From Daldinia sp. FL1419 (lineage: Eukaryota; Ascomycota; Sordariomycetes; Xylariales; Hypoxylaceae): a stretch of DNA of 64,000 nt. The stretch covers positions 1-64,000 of the forward strand of contig MU623422.1 in the NCBI GenBank assembly GCA_025201765.1, read 5' to 3'. A model generated the notes under the pieces. The model was given only the letters and a program-made list of their open reading frames with translations, had not been told where the DNA came from and searched no databases. Shown here piece by piece: positions 46,632-58,157 of this stretch. The position numbers were made by a program, and so were the translations under genes. Numbering within the stretch: the first letter of the stretch is position 1; the number at the start of each line of letters is the position of its first letter.

Positions 46632-48031
46632 CGTGGGTTGGCTTGGCTGCGTGAGGGAGCAGCCTAGGTTCGTATGGTAAACAGACGTGTTTATACCAAG
46701 ACTTGGTATCGAACTGGTTGGTGAGCAATGCAGAATGGTGCCGTCCTTATTAACCGTTTCAAGGAGCTTCATCATGTAGACATCCCTTCGAAGCCAGTAT
46801 ATTTATCGCCCGCATTCGCTTCCAGGATGATAATTGAAACGACTAGTGTAATTTACCGACAGATTGGTTCCCTGGTTCTTTGGTTCGTGACACGGCAGTC
46901 GACTCCCAATTGCTGCGAAGAGCCAGGTTTGTCTGTTGGGTAATGCGCAAAGATATCCGGGATACGCACGTATTAGGTAGGTGACGAACAGATAGTCGGG
47001 TAACACGCCGTCTGTCGATCGTGTTCAGTAGCAATCCAATCGAGATAATAGATAGGTTAAAACTGACTTAACGACGCTTTATTTATTTAGCACATAAACA
47101 CAGTAACCTAGATTGAAGGGATGGTTTATATATTGCATCTTGTGATAGATAAGGGGGAATGTGGGATAGTCGCCATGGAAAGGGTTACTCCATGACTTAG
47201 ACTTGGAGCCATCTGGTAACTCCTTAAAATTTCCATATTGTATTCTCTTATACATACTAGAGGCCTTCACGTCGACTACCTTAGGTACCCAAATTACTAT
47301 TTATTAGTCGTGGTTTAAAAAGAAGACAGAAGGAATAGTTTAGATGGTGGATGCCAGCCCTGTCATGAAATTAAAATAAAGGAAATCAATTGAGGGAAAA
47401 TAGATTCGAGATGGTAAGTAGGAATAATTAAAGTAGAGATTAAAAAAATAAAATTAAAGACAATTAATTAAATAAATAATGGAAAAAAAAAGCTGGGACT
47501 CAGGACCGACTCTCGTCGATTGACCTGAATAGTTGACCTGCTACCGCCCCTCAGAGAGGCTCGAACCTGAGTCCTACGAAAAACTCCCGAGGGAATTTTT
47601 CTAACCCGATTACAATACCGCTACGCCAATGGTCATTTTGGTTTCGCAAGTTCTGATTCGGGCTGGAAGACTGTCTGTGTACTGCGCTATTTAAGGCGAC
47701 AGCGGGGTTGGCGATAACACCTGGGGAAGGAGGTACATTATACAAGTACCTAGGTAGATACTTCGGACGGTGTATTATTTTTGTTATCCTCTTTTTTTTT
47801 ATCTGGGTACTAACCTAGGTAGTTTCCCAATTGTCAACATCTTGTATGAATATCAAGAGAAATCGGCGGCATTGGCTCTGGTTCTCTACTACCACTCTCC
47901 CTTTCGCATTACGCCCTTCATGTGCGTAAGCCCCTATTCAGGCTTTCCCCAAGATCCTGAACGACCGCACCCCTGCACTCACGGCCAGTCCAGTAGTAAT
48001 AATGCCTGAATCCCCATGACCCTTATCATCG
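46632..48031. other. intergenic region with a tRNA-like unit
   Basis: 1.4 kb with no protein gene. AT-rich near 47290-47490. Holds the Pol III-like candidate at 47534-47635 and TACCTAGG words near 47740-47820. Confidence 0.55.
47534..47635 (-). ncRNA. candidate Pol III transcript (tRNA-like or tRNA-derived)
   Basis: Minus strand: A-box match TGGCGTAGCGG at 47628-47618, B-box-like GGTTCGAGCC at 47567-47558 (51 nt apart), and a run of nine T at 47491-47483 as a possible terminator. Five terminal bases can pair (TGACC with GGTCA). A 9-bp hairpin with a CTCG tetraloop sits between the boxes. The T-arm and D-arm do not fold into a normal cloverleaf, and no anticodon arm is clear, so this is not called as a functional tRNA. 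It could be a degenerated tRNA, a SINE head or another Pol III RNA. Confidence 0.35.
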
Positions 48032-48973
48032 TCACGTACTCTCTTCCCCATACAGCCCCTCCTCCCTTATCCACGCCGCAACATCCTCACTGACTAGCAT
48101 CTTTAACGCCCCCCAATCCTTCCTTAGCACTGCATCCCGAACCTTCGTACTGCTAACAACCTCCTCGCCATCCTTTCGTCCCTCAACCATCTCAATCCTA
48201 TCCGCCCACGCTATCCTCCCCCCAACCCGCTCCAACTCGCCGGCCCGCAACTCCTCTAGGTACGCCCTTTGCGCCGCAGCATCACCCCATTCCGCGTCCG
48301 GGCGCATGGTAACCCGCAGCCGCGAGTGTAAGAAGAACGGATCGAGAGAAGCAGCCATTGAGTTGTCTGGATAGTACTTTGGGTTGAAGATCCGGATGAG
48401 CGTGTCGAAACCTGTCAAGTATATCTGTTCGGTTCCTGGGCTACCTTGGTAAAAGTCCGAGGTAGCGATTGCACTTGCTTTGGCGTGGAAATAGGGCTCC
48501 GTTGTCACTGCGATATCGACGCCTTCACATTCGCTCTTGTGGCCCACCTCCGTTGCAGTCGAATTCAGCAAGTCCTGCGCGAAGATGTACATCATAGCCA
48601 GCCGTTGTGGGAAAGCAGCGGGTTTGGGCGCCTTGTCTGCGTTGTTGATAGCAAGGAGCAGTAGTACGCGTGATTTATAAGAGCTACCAGTATTTAGTTG
48701 CCCATGATCTGAAAGGGCGGATAACGTCATGCGCTGGTGCGCAAGAGTGGGCGGGTTGAACGAGGAATCGAGAACCAGAAGGGATTTCGGAGGGACTTGA
48801 GGTGGATGAGGAGCTGGTGCTTCCGTTGGCGCAGAAGCTATCGAAGAATGAGTCAAAGAGCATAAGACGCGGAAAGTCGCATTGGATATCTGGTAGCTCT
48901 TAAGAGCTTGGGTGAAGACGGAAACGAGGTTTGACGGTAACCGAGCCATTAGGGAATCGTCTGCTGATGACAT
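48032..48973 (-). CDS. POF1: POF1-like nucleotidyltransferase (NMN adenylyltransferase-type)
   Basis: Single exon, 313 aa, ATG at 48973. The nucleotidyltransferase fold shows LLVLDSSFNPPTLAHQRM, a form of the (H/T)xGH nucleotide-binding loop, then LLLLAINNADK, an aromatic/phosphate region (QIYLTGFDTLIRIFNPKYY), and VVSSTKVRDAVLRKDW, the C-terminal ISSTxIR motif. Family relatives transfer AMP to nicotinamide mononucleotide (NAD salvage); yeast Pof1 is an ATPase implicated in protein quality control. Which activity this protein has cannot be read from sequence. Followed 691 bp away by APC10 on the same strand. Confidence 0.8.
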   Translation of the reverse strand: MSSADDSLMARLPSNLVSVFTQALKSYQISNATFRVLCSLTHSSIASAPTEAPAPHPPQVPPKSLLVLDSSFNPPTLAHQRMTLSALSDHGQLNTGSSYKSRVLLLLAINNADKAPKPAAFPQRLAMMYIFAQDLLNSTATEVGHKSECEGVDIAVTTEPYFHAKASAIATSDFYQGSPGTEQIYLTGFDTLIRIFNPKYYPDNSMAASLDPFFLHSRLRVTMRPDAEWGDAAAQRAYLEELRAGELERVGGRIAWADRIEMVEGRKDGEEVVSSTKVRDAVLRKDWGALKMLVSEDVAAWIREEGLYGEEST

Positions 48974-49664
48974 TTCTATTACATTTGTCTATGATATATA
49001 GGTATATGCAAGTATATGCAAGTACAAAAGAATGTAGCGCCACTGATGCTATATGAGAGTCTTGCAAAGCATAATAGAGATATAGGCAACAATGCCAAGT
49101 ATATCGATGCTGTACGTGGTGTTGGTGAAGGATGGGACGATGATAAGAGATAGGATGAGAGAAGAAGTGGAGAGCGAGGTTCCAAGGATCTTGGCATGCG
49201 GGTAATCCCGTCGAGAGTGGATACCTACTAGGTTAGCAGGTTAGGTAACTGAGCAGCTGCTGAGAGCCAGGATCCTACCTTAGAGTGCATACTATGTCAG
49301 TAGCTATCTGGTACCTATTCTTGCCCTGACAGGTAGGTACGTAATTTAGTAGCCCTAGGTTAAAAACAACGATTCCCCTATCTATCAAAATCATAGCTGT
49401 AGAAAGGAACATAATTTAGAACTCGATTGCTATTTCGTATTGGAACTAACTAACCTAGGTAGTTATATCCTCTTAAGTTCACCTTATAGTAGACTATCTC
49501 GATACGACTCAACAAAACTCTCGTAACGTATGGCGTATGCTTTCCCTCGACGCAATAAGTAACCGTAATAGCCATGGGGTATCATAAGTGATCAAACAGT
49601 ATTCCAAAACGCCTTGGTGCTTTTTAATATACGATCCTGCTAAACACAACTCGACCAAATACCA
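48974..49664. other. intergenic POF1-APC10
   Basis: 691 bp; repeated TAGGTAGG/TACCTA words at about 49220-49345 and 49450. No gene seen. Confidence 0.6.
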
Positions 49665-51092
49665 TTACCGAATTTCCGGCTCTCTCATGAAGTCCGGGAT
49701 GCTTAGTCCGCCGTCCCCGGGAGTATATTTCCTAGACTTGGCCTTTCGATCTCGCTTGTCCGCAGCGAGTTTTGATACCGCCTCTTCGTCGTGGTCGTGG
49801 ATGTTCATTGCCGCCATTCTATCTTGGTAGTCATCGATCGCGTCGACCATGTCCTCGACAGGGTTATTCTCCGCAGTGTCAGCACTATCGTCCAAGGCAT
49901 ACACTTCTACTCCGCGTATATGCGTATCCTTTCCGTTCTGGTGATTCTCGAGGACGATAACTCGGATAAACCAGCAACACAGTGAATTTCCGTCGTGCCC
50001 GCCACCCGCTCCTTCGATTGGTACATCGACCCAGCCTTTAGGTTGGGACAAATCCATCATCGTATACGGGATGGTCATGTTGGGACTAAAGCCAGCAGTA
50101 ATCTGGATCTTGGTGGGCGTATAACTTTCATCAAGCTCATAGTCTAAGTAGAGTCTAAGCTTGCGTATTTCTACGCGCTTGATGAAATGAATATTCAATC
50201 GATGAGGTTGTGGTCCATCAGATCTAGGATGGTACTATATTAATAGGGTATGTCGCGAGAAAAAAAGAAAAGCAAAAACAGGTAAATGCTTACTGCCACA
50301 ATTGATTCACATCGTCGTCTCGAAGTGCCTTGACGCCACAGCCAGGTTTGTAGCTGCTGACCGTGAAACTAGCTAGGTTACTGATTTCTTTCAAACCGAT
50401 GAGGGACGCGTCAAATGCGGGGTCTTCGTTATGACCTTCCTCATATTCATCTAATTCTTCTTGATCAATCTCATCTCCCTCGATACCTTCAAAGTCTTGG
50501 CCCTCATCATCTTCGCCCTCATCGTCCTCAAAATGTTCGGTGTCTTCTTCTTCGGTGGGACCTGGAATATTGTAAGATGATGAATTTAATGAAACGTGAG
50601 AAGATGCATCGCTTCTTGGGCCTTGTTGAGTAGCGGTCTCACCGCGAAGCCTAAGTAACACGCGCCATAGCTCATCCTGAGTTACAGCCGGCTGTGGCAG
50701 AGAAGGGATTGAATACTCTCTTCCGAACCCCGAGTTGTCCATGGTGCATGAGGTAAGCCCCGAGGATAATGAGCGGGCAGGGGATGGGGGGGTGGGAAAA
50801 GGGAGTATTGTAAATGAGAATGAGGAAATCAGATAATAAATTCGAGCTGACCTTGAGGTGTCTGTAAACCCATGGGCCATTGCAAGTCACGTCTTGCACT
50901 ACCATTTAAAGCAGCATGTAGGCCGGTTGCCCCGACAGCACCGGGGCGGCTTGGATCTCCGGCATAGCCTGGCGATGCCCGGGAAATGCGATCCGGTCTC
51001 ATCAAGCGCCGTCGGAATTCCTCCTGTTGTTGACGAAGGCTAGCATGATTTCTGGCACCGTTACCGCTACCGCCAACCTCACGCGGCTCCAT
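49665..51092 (-). CDS. APC10: anaphase-promoting complex subunit 10 (DOC domain)
   Basis: The two downstream exons are secure: one ending at 50294 and one at 50223-49665, joined (GTAAGC..CCTAG) to give VNQLWQSDGPQPHRLNIHF. The DOC domain runs from FDASLIGLKEISNLASFTVSS through YLDYELDESYTPTKIQI and VLENHQNGKDTHIRGVEVY; this last segment is the typical APC10 ligand-loop signature. APC10 is a substrate co-receptor of the APC/C ubiquitin ligase. An acidic stretch (EEEDTEHFEDDEGEDDEG) precedes the domain. The N-terminal exon is probably 51092-50852 (MEPREVGGSGNG, RQQQEEFRRRLMRPDRI), but its only good donor (CAAG|GTCAGC) is phase 1 while visible acceptors (before 50730, 50717 or 50702) are phase 0 or 2. 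The true first junction, or a start at the ATG at 50742, is unresolved. Confidence 0.85.
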
Positions 51093-51973
51093 TTTAAGTA
51101 TGAAATGATGTGCACAATTTCATTCGATGTCCGGACGGCAATTGCTCACTCTTTCAACCCGATTTCTACGAACAACTGTCCATAGAATGTAAATTCGGCG
51201 ACATGAAATGATTAATGTTTTTGTATACGAAAGGTATTAGAGTGGGTCTCAGGGTTCCTCTTTGCGACTTAGCGTCACTTTCCACCTGTCGTTATTCGTA
51301 TTTGCATGCGTAGTATATTAGGTATTTTTATATGTATTTATAGATAGTATTACTTTAACAAATCGTCCAAAATCCTAGGTATCGGACCACAAGCTTTTTA
51401 CGTACCTACACAACTCAAAGGGAACTTTCTACTATTGCGAGGTTTATCATTAGGTACAAACCTACCTAACCTAGGTACCTTAGGTAGGTATGTATGCGTT
51501 GAGCACGCCTAGGCCTATATCCATCAATTCATTGACTAGGTCAATTACATCTACCCGTAAATACTGGATTGTACGTACTTTATCCCCTGGCCTTGCTTAT
51601 CTTACCTACGAAGCTCTCAGTTTTCTACTTGTTCTCCTTTCTCCATTCACCCAGACGTACTTCAGCTGTATTAGCAACCACCAAACATTAACAGGGACGA
51701 TTACTAGACATAGTGCCCATGCTGCACGATGTCTGGCCCATTATTTTAATCCTATACCTCGCCAGGGACTTACTAGTGGTTTCAAAATCTACAGGTCAGT
51801 AAGGATTTAGCTTACGAGAAGGGCGTCGTACTTTGACGCCCTTCTACTAACTTATTATTATTATTATCACGCCCTATGGGTGCTCCATGCTATCTGCCTC
51901 TAGTCCCACTTCACTGTACAATACAATACGTACCTACATAGTATATACCTAAGTGCCCGGGTATATACATACA

Positions 51974-52005
<32 letters not shown>

Positions 52006-52125
52006 CCTCATCGAATGTGGGTCTTGTAAAAGTGGAAGTGGCTGCCAACTGCTAATACCGGTCCAGCATAGTACGAGAAATAAACTAAAAACATGCTCAT
52101 GTAACTTTTCATAGTTTAAAAGTGC
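51093..52125. other. divergent promoter region APC10 / aminopeptidase
   Basis: 1.03 kb without a supportable gene; holds TACCTAGGTA words (51400-51490) and a CATA microsatellite. Confidence 0.55.
51967..52003 (+). repeat. (CATA)n microsatellite
   Basis: About nine perfect tetranucleotide units upstream of the aminopeptidase gene. Confidence 0.95.
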
Positions 52126-55100
52126 ATGAAAGAAATGACATTCAGGTCGGTTGATGTCATTGGGCGGTCGTACCGGCTCACCCTTCCCCTGAGGGACAGC
52201 GTACCCATTAGCTCTAGACTAAGCTCGAGGCGTCCTCTCATTTTTGCTACATCTACTCACAAGACGTCTTCTGCATATACAACAACGACAACGACGACGA
52301 CAACGACGACGACAACAACAACAAATACATCATCTGCATCTTGCCTTAAAGGTCCAACAAAACAATATAACAACTCATCTTCAAATATACCTTCAATACC
52401 CGTTAGACGAGTTGATTGCTTCTTCAAGCCATTGGACAGGGATTTTAAAATATTTACGCCCTGTCGGTCGTTTTCTTCTTCAACACCTGCCAAATTCGTC
52501 GGTTTAACGGCTCTTGATTCGCAACATCATTCTCAACTCAGATCTAGACCCCACAGCAACTCTTCCACCTCTCCCTTCTATCTGCAACGTGGGGCGACCC
52601 ATCGTACCCCTCTACATATAAATAATCCGGCGCCTGTGCCCAACAGCCGGCTATTCTCTTCATCATCCCCAGTTTCTTGTTCGGCCATAATACCTGCGTC
52701 CATCATGGCAGACCGAGACATTCTCCCCTCCACTGTGGTCCCCTCCCACTATGATCTTTCTATATCCTCTTTGAACTTCAAAGACTGGTCCTTCCAAGGG
52801 ACAGTGGCCATTCAAGTCTCAATTGCAGAACCCGTCAAGGAAATAGTGCTCAACGCCATCGAACTTAAGCTACACACGGCCAAGATCACGGTCGACCACA
52901 CCAAGTCCTCGCAGTCCCTAGAAACCACCACTTTCAACTATGATGAAAAGAAGCAGCGCGCAACCCTCGTCTTCGCCGACGAGGTTCCCGCCTCTCAGAA
53001 GGCCACTCTCCATATCACATTCCAGGGTATCCTAAATAACGATATGGCGGGTTTCTACCGAAGCAAGTACCAGCCTACAGTTCCCGCCACAGCCTCAGTA
53101 CCTAGAGATGAGACCTTCCATTACATGCTCAGTACCCAATTCGAGGCCTGCGATGCTCGCCGAGCTTTCCCCTGCTTCGACGAGCCTCGGCTGAAGGCGA
53201 CATTCGACTTCCAAATCGAAATCCCCGAGGATCAGGTTGCCTTATCTAACATGCCCGTCAAAGACACTTCGAAGAGTAGGGACGGCTTCGTGGTAGTTTC
53301 CTTTGAACGTACCCCGGTCATGAGCACATATCTTCTAGCCTGGGCTGTTGGCGATTTCGAGTACGTGGAAGCACACACCAAGCGCCAATATAACGGAAAG
53401 CAAATCCCCGTACGTGTATACACTACCCGAGGGCTAAAGGAACAAGGTCGATACGCTTTAGAGCATGCTCCTAAAACTATCGACTTATTCTCGGAGAGCT
53501 TTGGTATCGATTACCCCCTGCCGAAATCCGACTTGCTTGCCGTGCACGAATTTACGCACGGAGCTATGGAAAATTGGGGCCTAGTAACCTACCGTACGAC
53601 AGCTGTCCTCTTCGATGAGAAGACTTCGGATGCTAGATTCAAGAATCGTATTGCATACGTCGTCGCTCACGAACTCGCTCATCAATGGTTTGGTAACCTG
53701 GTTACTATGGATTGGTGGGATGAACTTTGGTTGAACGAGTCGTTTGCCACCTGGGCAGGGTGGTATGCCGTCAATGAGTTCCACCCTGACTGGCAAGTCT
53801 GGGCTCAGTTTGTCAACGAAGGAATGGAGTCAGCGTTCCAGCTTGATGGAATGCGCGCATCTCACCCTGTTCACGTCCCAGTCAGCGACGCTTTGGATGT
53901 GAACCAGGTCTTCGATTCTATTAGCTACCTCAAGGGGTGCTCTACCTTACGAATGTTGGTCAACCATCTCGGAGAGAAGACCTTCCTTCAAGGAGTCGGG
54001 GCGTATCTGAAGAAGCATGCTTACGGCAATGCTAAAACTGAATACCTTTGGGAAGCGTTGGCCGAGGCCTCTGGGGTTGATATCACGGGCCTTATGAGTA
54101 ATTGGATAGAGAAGATTGGTCACCCAGTAGTAACCGTTGCTGAGGAACCTGGCCAAATCTCGATCAAGCAAAATCGATATTTATCAACGGGTGATGTAAA
54201 ACCCGAGGAAGATCAGACTATATGGTGGGTGCCACTTTCCTTGCAAGGAAAAGTTGGGCAGCAGGACATTCAGAATTTGGCCCTCACTGAGAAGAGCGCG
54301 ACAATCCGCGACATCGACGATAGCTTCTACAAGATCAATAGCAATGCCACAGGTTTCTACCGAACGAACTACCCTCCAGCTCGTCTTGCGAAGCTTAGCA
54401 AGCAGCTTGACCGCTTGAGTAACGAAGACAAAATCTCTATCATTGGTTCCGCAGCAGACTTGGCTTTCTCCGGCTATGGTACCACACCTGCTCTTCTCTC
54501 ATTCATCGAAGGCTTTAGTGCCGAGACAAACCAGCTTGTCTGGGCCCAGGTTCTCGACTCGCTTAATCACGTCAAGAGTATTTTCGGTGACGACGAGATT
54601 ATCAAGCGTGGTCTCGAGCAGTTTGCTCTTAAGCTTATCGGAGACGCAGTAGATGAGATTGGTTGGGAATTTCCGGAAGGCGAGGATTATCTCAGGAGTT
54701 TACTGAGGAAGAGGCTTTTGCTTAGTGCTGCGGCGAACGGCCACCCACAGTAAGTTGCCCTATCACAAGTCTATCCCCCCTTCCCTACGATCGATACCGT
54801 ACTTCATTTAAAAAGGCATCCCGTTTCACTAGCTAATGAATTGTGCAGAGTGGTTGAAAAGGCAAAGTCGCTGTTCGAGGCTTGGGCTGATAAGGGAACC
54901 CCTTTACCCCACCCGAACTTAAGGACTGTTGTTTACCGCGCTGGTGTGAAGACCGACCCAGCAAAGGCAGTAAAGGCTCTCAAGAAAGAGTGGTTCACTG
55001 GTGCATCTTTTGATGGAAAATTAGTCTGCCTTGCTTCGCTGGGCCACGTTCGTGACCCTGACCTCATCGTTAACAGCGTCCTACCCTTCAACAGCGATTT

Positions 55101-55467
55101 ATCCCCACCAGCACCTCCCTCCGAATCTGTTCCTTCAGGAGACATGCATACCATTGGAAGCACGTTGGCAAGCAACTCGGTTGCCCGTCCGATCCAGTGG
55201 AAGTACATCCAGGAGAACTGGGAGAAACTAGCAACCAAGATGGCAAACCCGGTTGTTCTTGACCGCTTTGTCAAGTTCACACTTTCCAAATTCACAGATA
55301 CCAAGTACATCGACGAAATCGATGCCTTCTTCAAGGACAAGAACACAAGCGCCTTTGACCGAACCCTAGAGCAGGTCAAGGACTCAATCCGCGGTCGCGC
55401 TGCCTACCGCGAGAGAGACGCTAAGGTCATCAAGGAATGGCTTGCCGCCAATGGATACATACAGTAG
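52126..55467 (+). CDS. APE2: M1-family zinc aminopeptidase (Ape2/Aap1-like)
   Basis: Two exons, 52126-54749 and 54849-55467; 1080 aa from the first ATG or about 887 aa from the ATG at 52705 (MADRDILPSTVVPSHYDLSI), which matches the usual start. The extension is Ser/Thr/Arg-rich with few acids (LSSRRPLIF, TPCRSFSSSTPAKFVG), has a polythreonine run, and may be a mitochondrial presequence giving two forms. Catalytic motifs: HGAMENWGLVTYR (GAMEN exopeptidase loop) and HELAHQWFGN with the third zinc ligand Glu in DELWLNES. The C-terminus is the ERAP1-like helical domain (GWEFPEGEDYLRSLLRKRLL). The splice CCACA|GTAAGT to TGCAG|AGTGG keeps the frame (GHPQVVEKAKSL). It trims neutral and basic N-terminal residues from peptides. 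Confidence 0.93.
52279..52325 (+). repeat. ACG/ACA trinucleotide repeat encoding polythreonine
   Basis: About 15 ACN codons in the N-terminal extension of the aminopeptidase. Confidence 0.9.
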
Positions 55468-56506
55468 AGAGCAGCTATCGGAGGTACTATTGGGGCATCT
55501 ATTTTCTAAGACGCCTTCGGAAAGTCTTGCGAATAGCATAGCACGGTGCATCATATGAGACCATTGGGGAAAACTATGTCATTGGGTAGCATAATAAATA
55601 AAAAATAATATTGCAAAAGTGTCTTGCTCTAAAGCAGTTCAATCCCCCACAGTACTGATTGCGCAATGTGATAACCCAATAATCAAATTGATTTAGTTGG
55701 TACGAGCTATCTTGCCTTCTAAACATACACGAATAGTTGCCAACGATAGAGAATAACATATCACCTTCAATGTACATCGTACAAAAATTAACAGGTTTAA
55801 ACCCAAACTCATCATCATCGTCATCATCATTACTTCTTAAATTACCTCTACGGCTTATAGTTTTAACTCCTCTAAGCCGAGTCTCTTCCCTAAAGTCTCT
55901 CTACCTATCTCCCGTTCTCACATCATACAATCATAATAATAACAGTCACACAACACTATTACATGCAAGCACGCACAACACAGGCAGGCAAGCAAAGTAT
56001 AAAGCATGGTATCCTCATAATCTTGGTCTCATTAACCATTTACGCCGACCGAACTTTTCTCTTTTTCGCGACTCGTAAATGCCAACGGAACTTTTGGTAC
56101 AGACAAACGATGGGAAGAATCCTGTCCCCCACCGACCCGATGCGCGCGGTGCAGGAAAGAAAGCCAACGCCAGTTTGTGCCCACCCTATGTGTGTTATTT
56201 TCCCTCTTGATCAAGTCCAGAGGGCCGATCCAAACAAACATTTGGACAGGCCCACCAATCCCTGTTTTTTTTTTCTTCTTTACAATAATTATCCTCCCCG
56301 TGAATACATGCGTGCGTGCGCGCGAGGGCGCCAAATGCCAAATGCCTTTTTATATCGAGATTATTCCTGTACAACCAGACGGGCAAAGAGTCTAGATACG
56401 GCCGGGGGGAGAACGAGGTAGATCAGCGCCATGACTGCCGAGCCAGGAGCCGATCCCGAGAGATGCGACAATAAAATCGACGGACACCGGCACGAGACTG
56501 AATCCT
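55468..56506. other. intergenic, convergent 3' region
   Basis: 1.04 kb between the aminopeptidase and the YAG7-like gene; short CATCAT repeats near 55810-55830. No gene seen. Confidence 0.55.
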
Positions 56507-58157
56507 CTACGACTCTTCAGTTCGTGGTCTTCCACCACGTCCCATGCCGCCGCGGCCGCGACCGCGACCACGACCACGTCCCTCTCCGTGTCCTCGCCAG
56601 CCGCCACGGTGGTCACCTCGGCCACGACCTCTCCAGCCTCCTTCGCGATCACCTCGAGGTCTGCGTTGGACTGGGTGGAACCCATCGTTCACCTCGGCGG
56701 GGGCACGAGTTTGAGACTAAATAATAGTTAGAAACATTAGAGAAAAATATCGTTATAGATGATTGCCGAGGTATGAAACAATCGTATTCTTACTAACCTC
56801 GGATGGATGCTCGGGCTGCTCATCAGCCCAAGATTGAACGTTGCCCGTCGAGACAGGAGTCGCGGCTAGGCCAGTATCCGTTTCGGTGGGATCTCGCGGG
56901 ACTTTAACCCACTCTTCCTGCGAAGCCGAGGCGCTTAGATCGTTAGTGGCGTCCCATTGGGATTCGGCAGCAGCGTTGGCGGCATCATCAGCGACGTCGG
57001 CATTTTCAGGAGCAACGGACGCCGGAGTTGACTCAACATGACCGTTAGTTAACTGGGCCGTAGCTCCAGTACTGTCGATCTCAGTAAGGCCAGCGTGGGC
57101 AACAGTCGGGTCGGTTCCATTAGTGATCTCAACAGGGGCTTCCGTAGGTTCAGTGGTCTCGGCAGCGAATAGACTAGCATGGGCCATGGAGACAGCCTTG
57201 ACCTGGGCAACTACGACAAAGTCAGTAATGGCAAGGGGGTAAATTATATAGGGTGTACAAACAGGTCGTCTCAAGCTGTTCTCCACTAACACTGGTGGTA
57301 TTCTCCTCAGAGCCTTCGATAAGCTTGATCATGGTGGATACAGCATTCTCATCTCCCGAGTAGACATTGAGGAGGACACCCTCCAACGCCATATTCTCGT
57401 CTAGACCAGCATCTGCCTCCTCCGTTCTTCGAGCAGCAGCTAGTCGGAGGAACTGAGATAATACCAATAGGCTGTCATGTTGAACCTTCTTGGCCTCAAC
57501 CGCGGCTTGCTCCTTGATTTCGCTAATCGCATCGGCCTTCTCCTTCTCGAACTTCTCAGTCAGAGACTTCTCTATGTTAGCCTTGTCAGCGGCGGCGCGA
57601 GTTCGGTATTCCTCGTCCACTTTCTTATACTGAGCGAGTTGTTCCTCAAGTTGGGCAAGCTGGGCTTCTAGCTGGGGCTTCTTCAGGCGCTGAGCGCGCT
57701 GGTCGGCGTTAATAATCCCAGCATTAACGAGATCATCCAGCGACTTGTCTTTGTGCTGATCGATTTTGGCATCGGTCTTGGAGGCGTTGCTCTAGAGGGC
57801 GAAATAGTTAGGTTTAAGCTCTACTGGATAGCGGGGAGGGGGAGGATGGGAGGGGAAGTGAAGACAAGCTTATTAAATAACAACTTACGATCTTCTTGTT
57901 TATGTTGCGGATATTCCTAGGAAACAAATCAGCAGGAAGTAAGAGGCTAGAATACGACGAGTTGATACTAACTTTTGAAGTTCGCGGACATAAGGACTCT
58001 CGGAGCTTTCATCCTGACCTTCTTGAGCAGCGACAGAAGCAGCCTTCTCAGGGACAGACGGAGCCGGAGAGTCAGTTCGCTCAGCCTTAGCCTTCTTCTT
58101 CTTTGCAGACTTGGATTCGGTCTGAACGGGTGGGTTTTGGACAGCAGGAGAAGGCAT
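56507..58157 (-). CDS. YAG7: YAG7-like protein with C-terminal RGG repeats
   Basis: Five exons: 58157-57973, 57916-57889 (28 nt), 57791-57263, 57210-56798, 56716-56507, about 454 aa, all in frame. It starts MPSPAVQNPPVQTESKSAKK with a Lys-rich tract and reads on as YVRELQKNIRNINKKISNASK, a coiled coil (LEAQLAQLEEQLAQYKKVDEEY, KANIEKSLTEKFEKEKADA) and the conserved QFLRLAAARR and DENMALEGVLLNVYSGDE block of fungal Yag7-type proteins. The middle is acidic and low-complexity (VKVPRDPTET). The C-terminus has many RG/RGG units (GRGRGRGRGG), which suggest RNA binding and arginine methylation. Yeast Yag7 is a cytoplasmic protein found with ribosome-associated factors; its exact role is not settled. 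Confidence 0.82.

Noticed and set aside
48446..48664. Antisense frames over the POF1-like gene
   Set aside because: Shadows of the coding strand; no independent signal.
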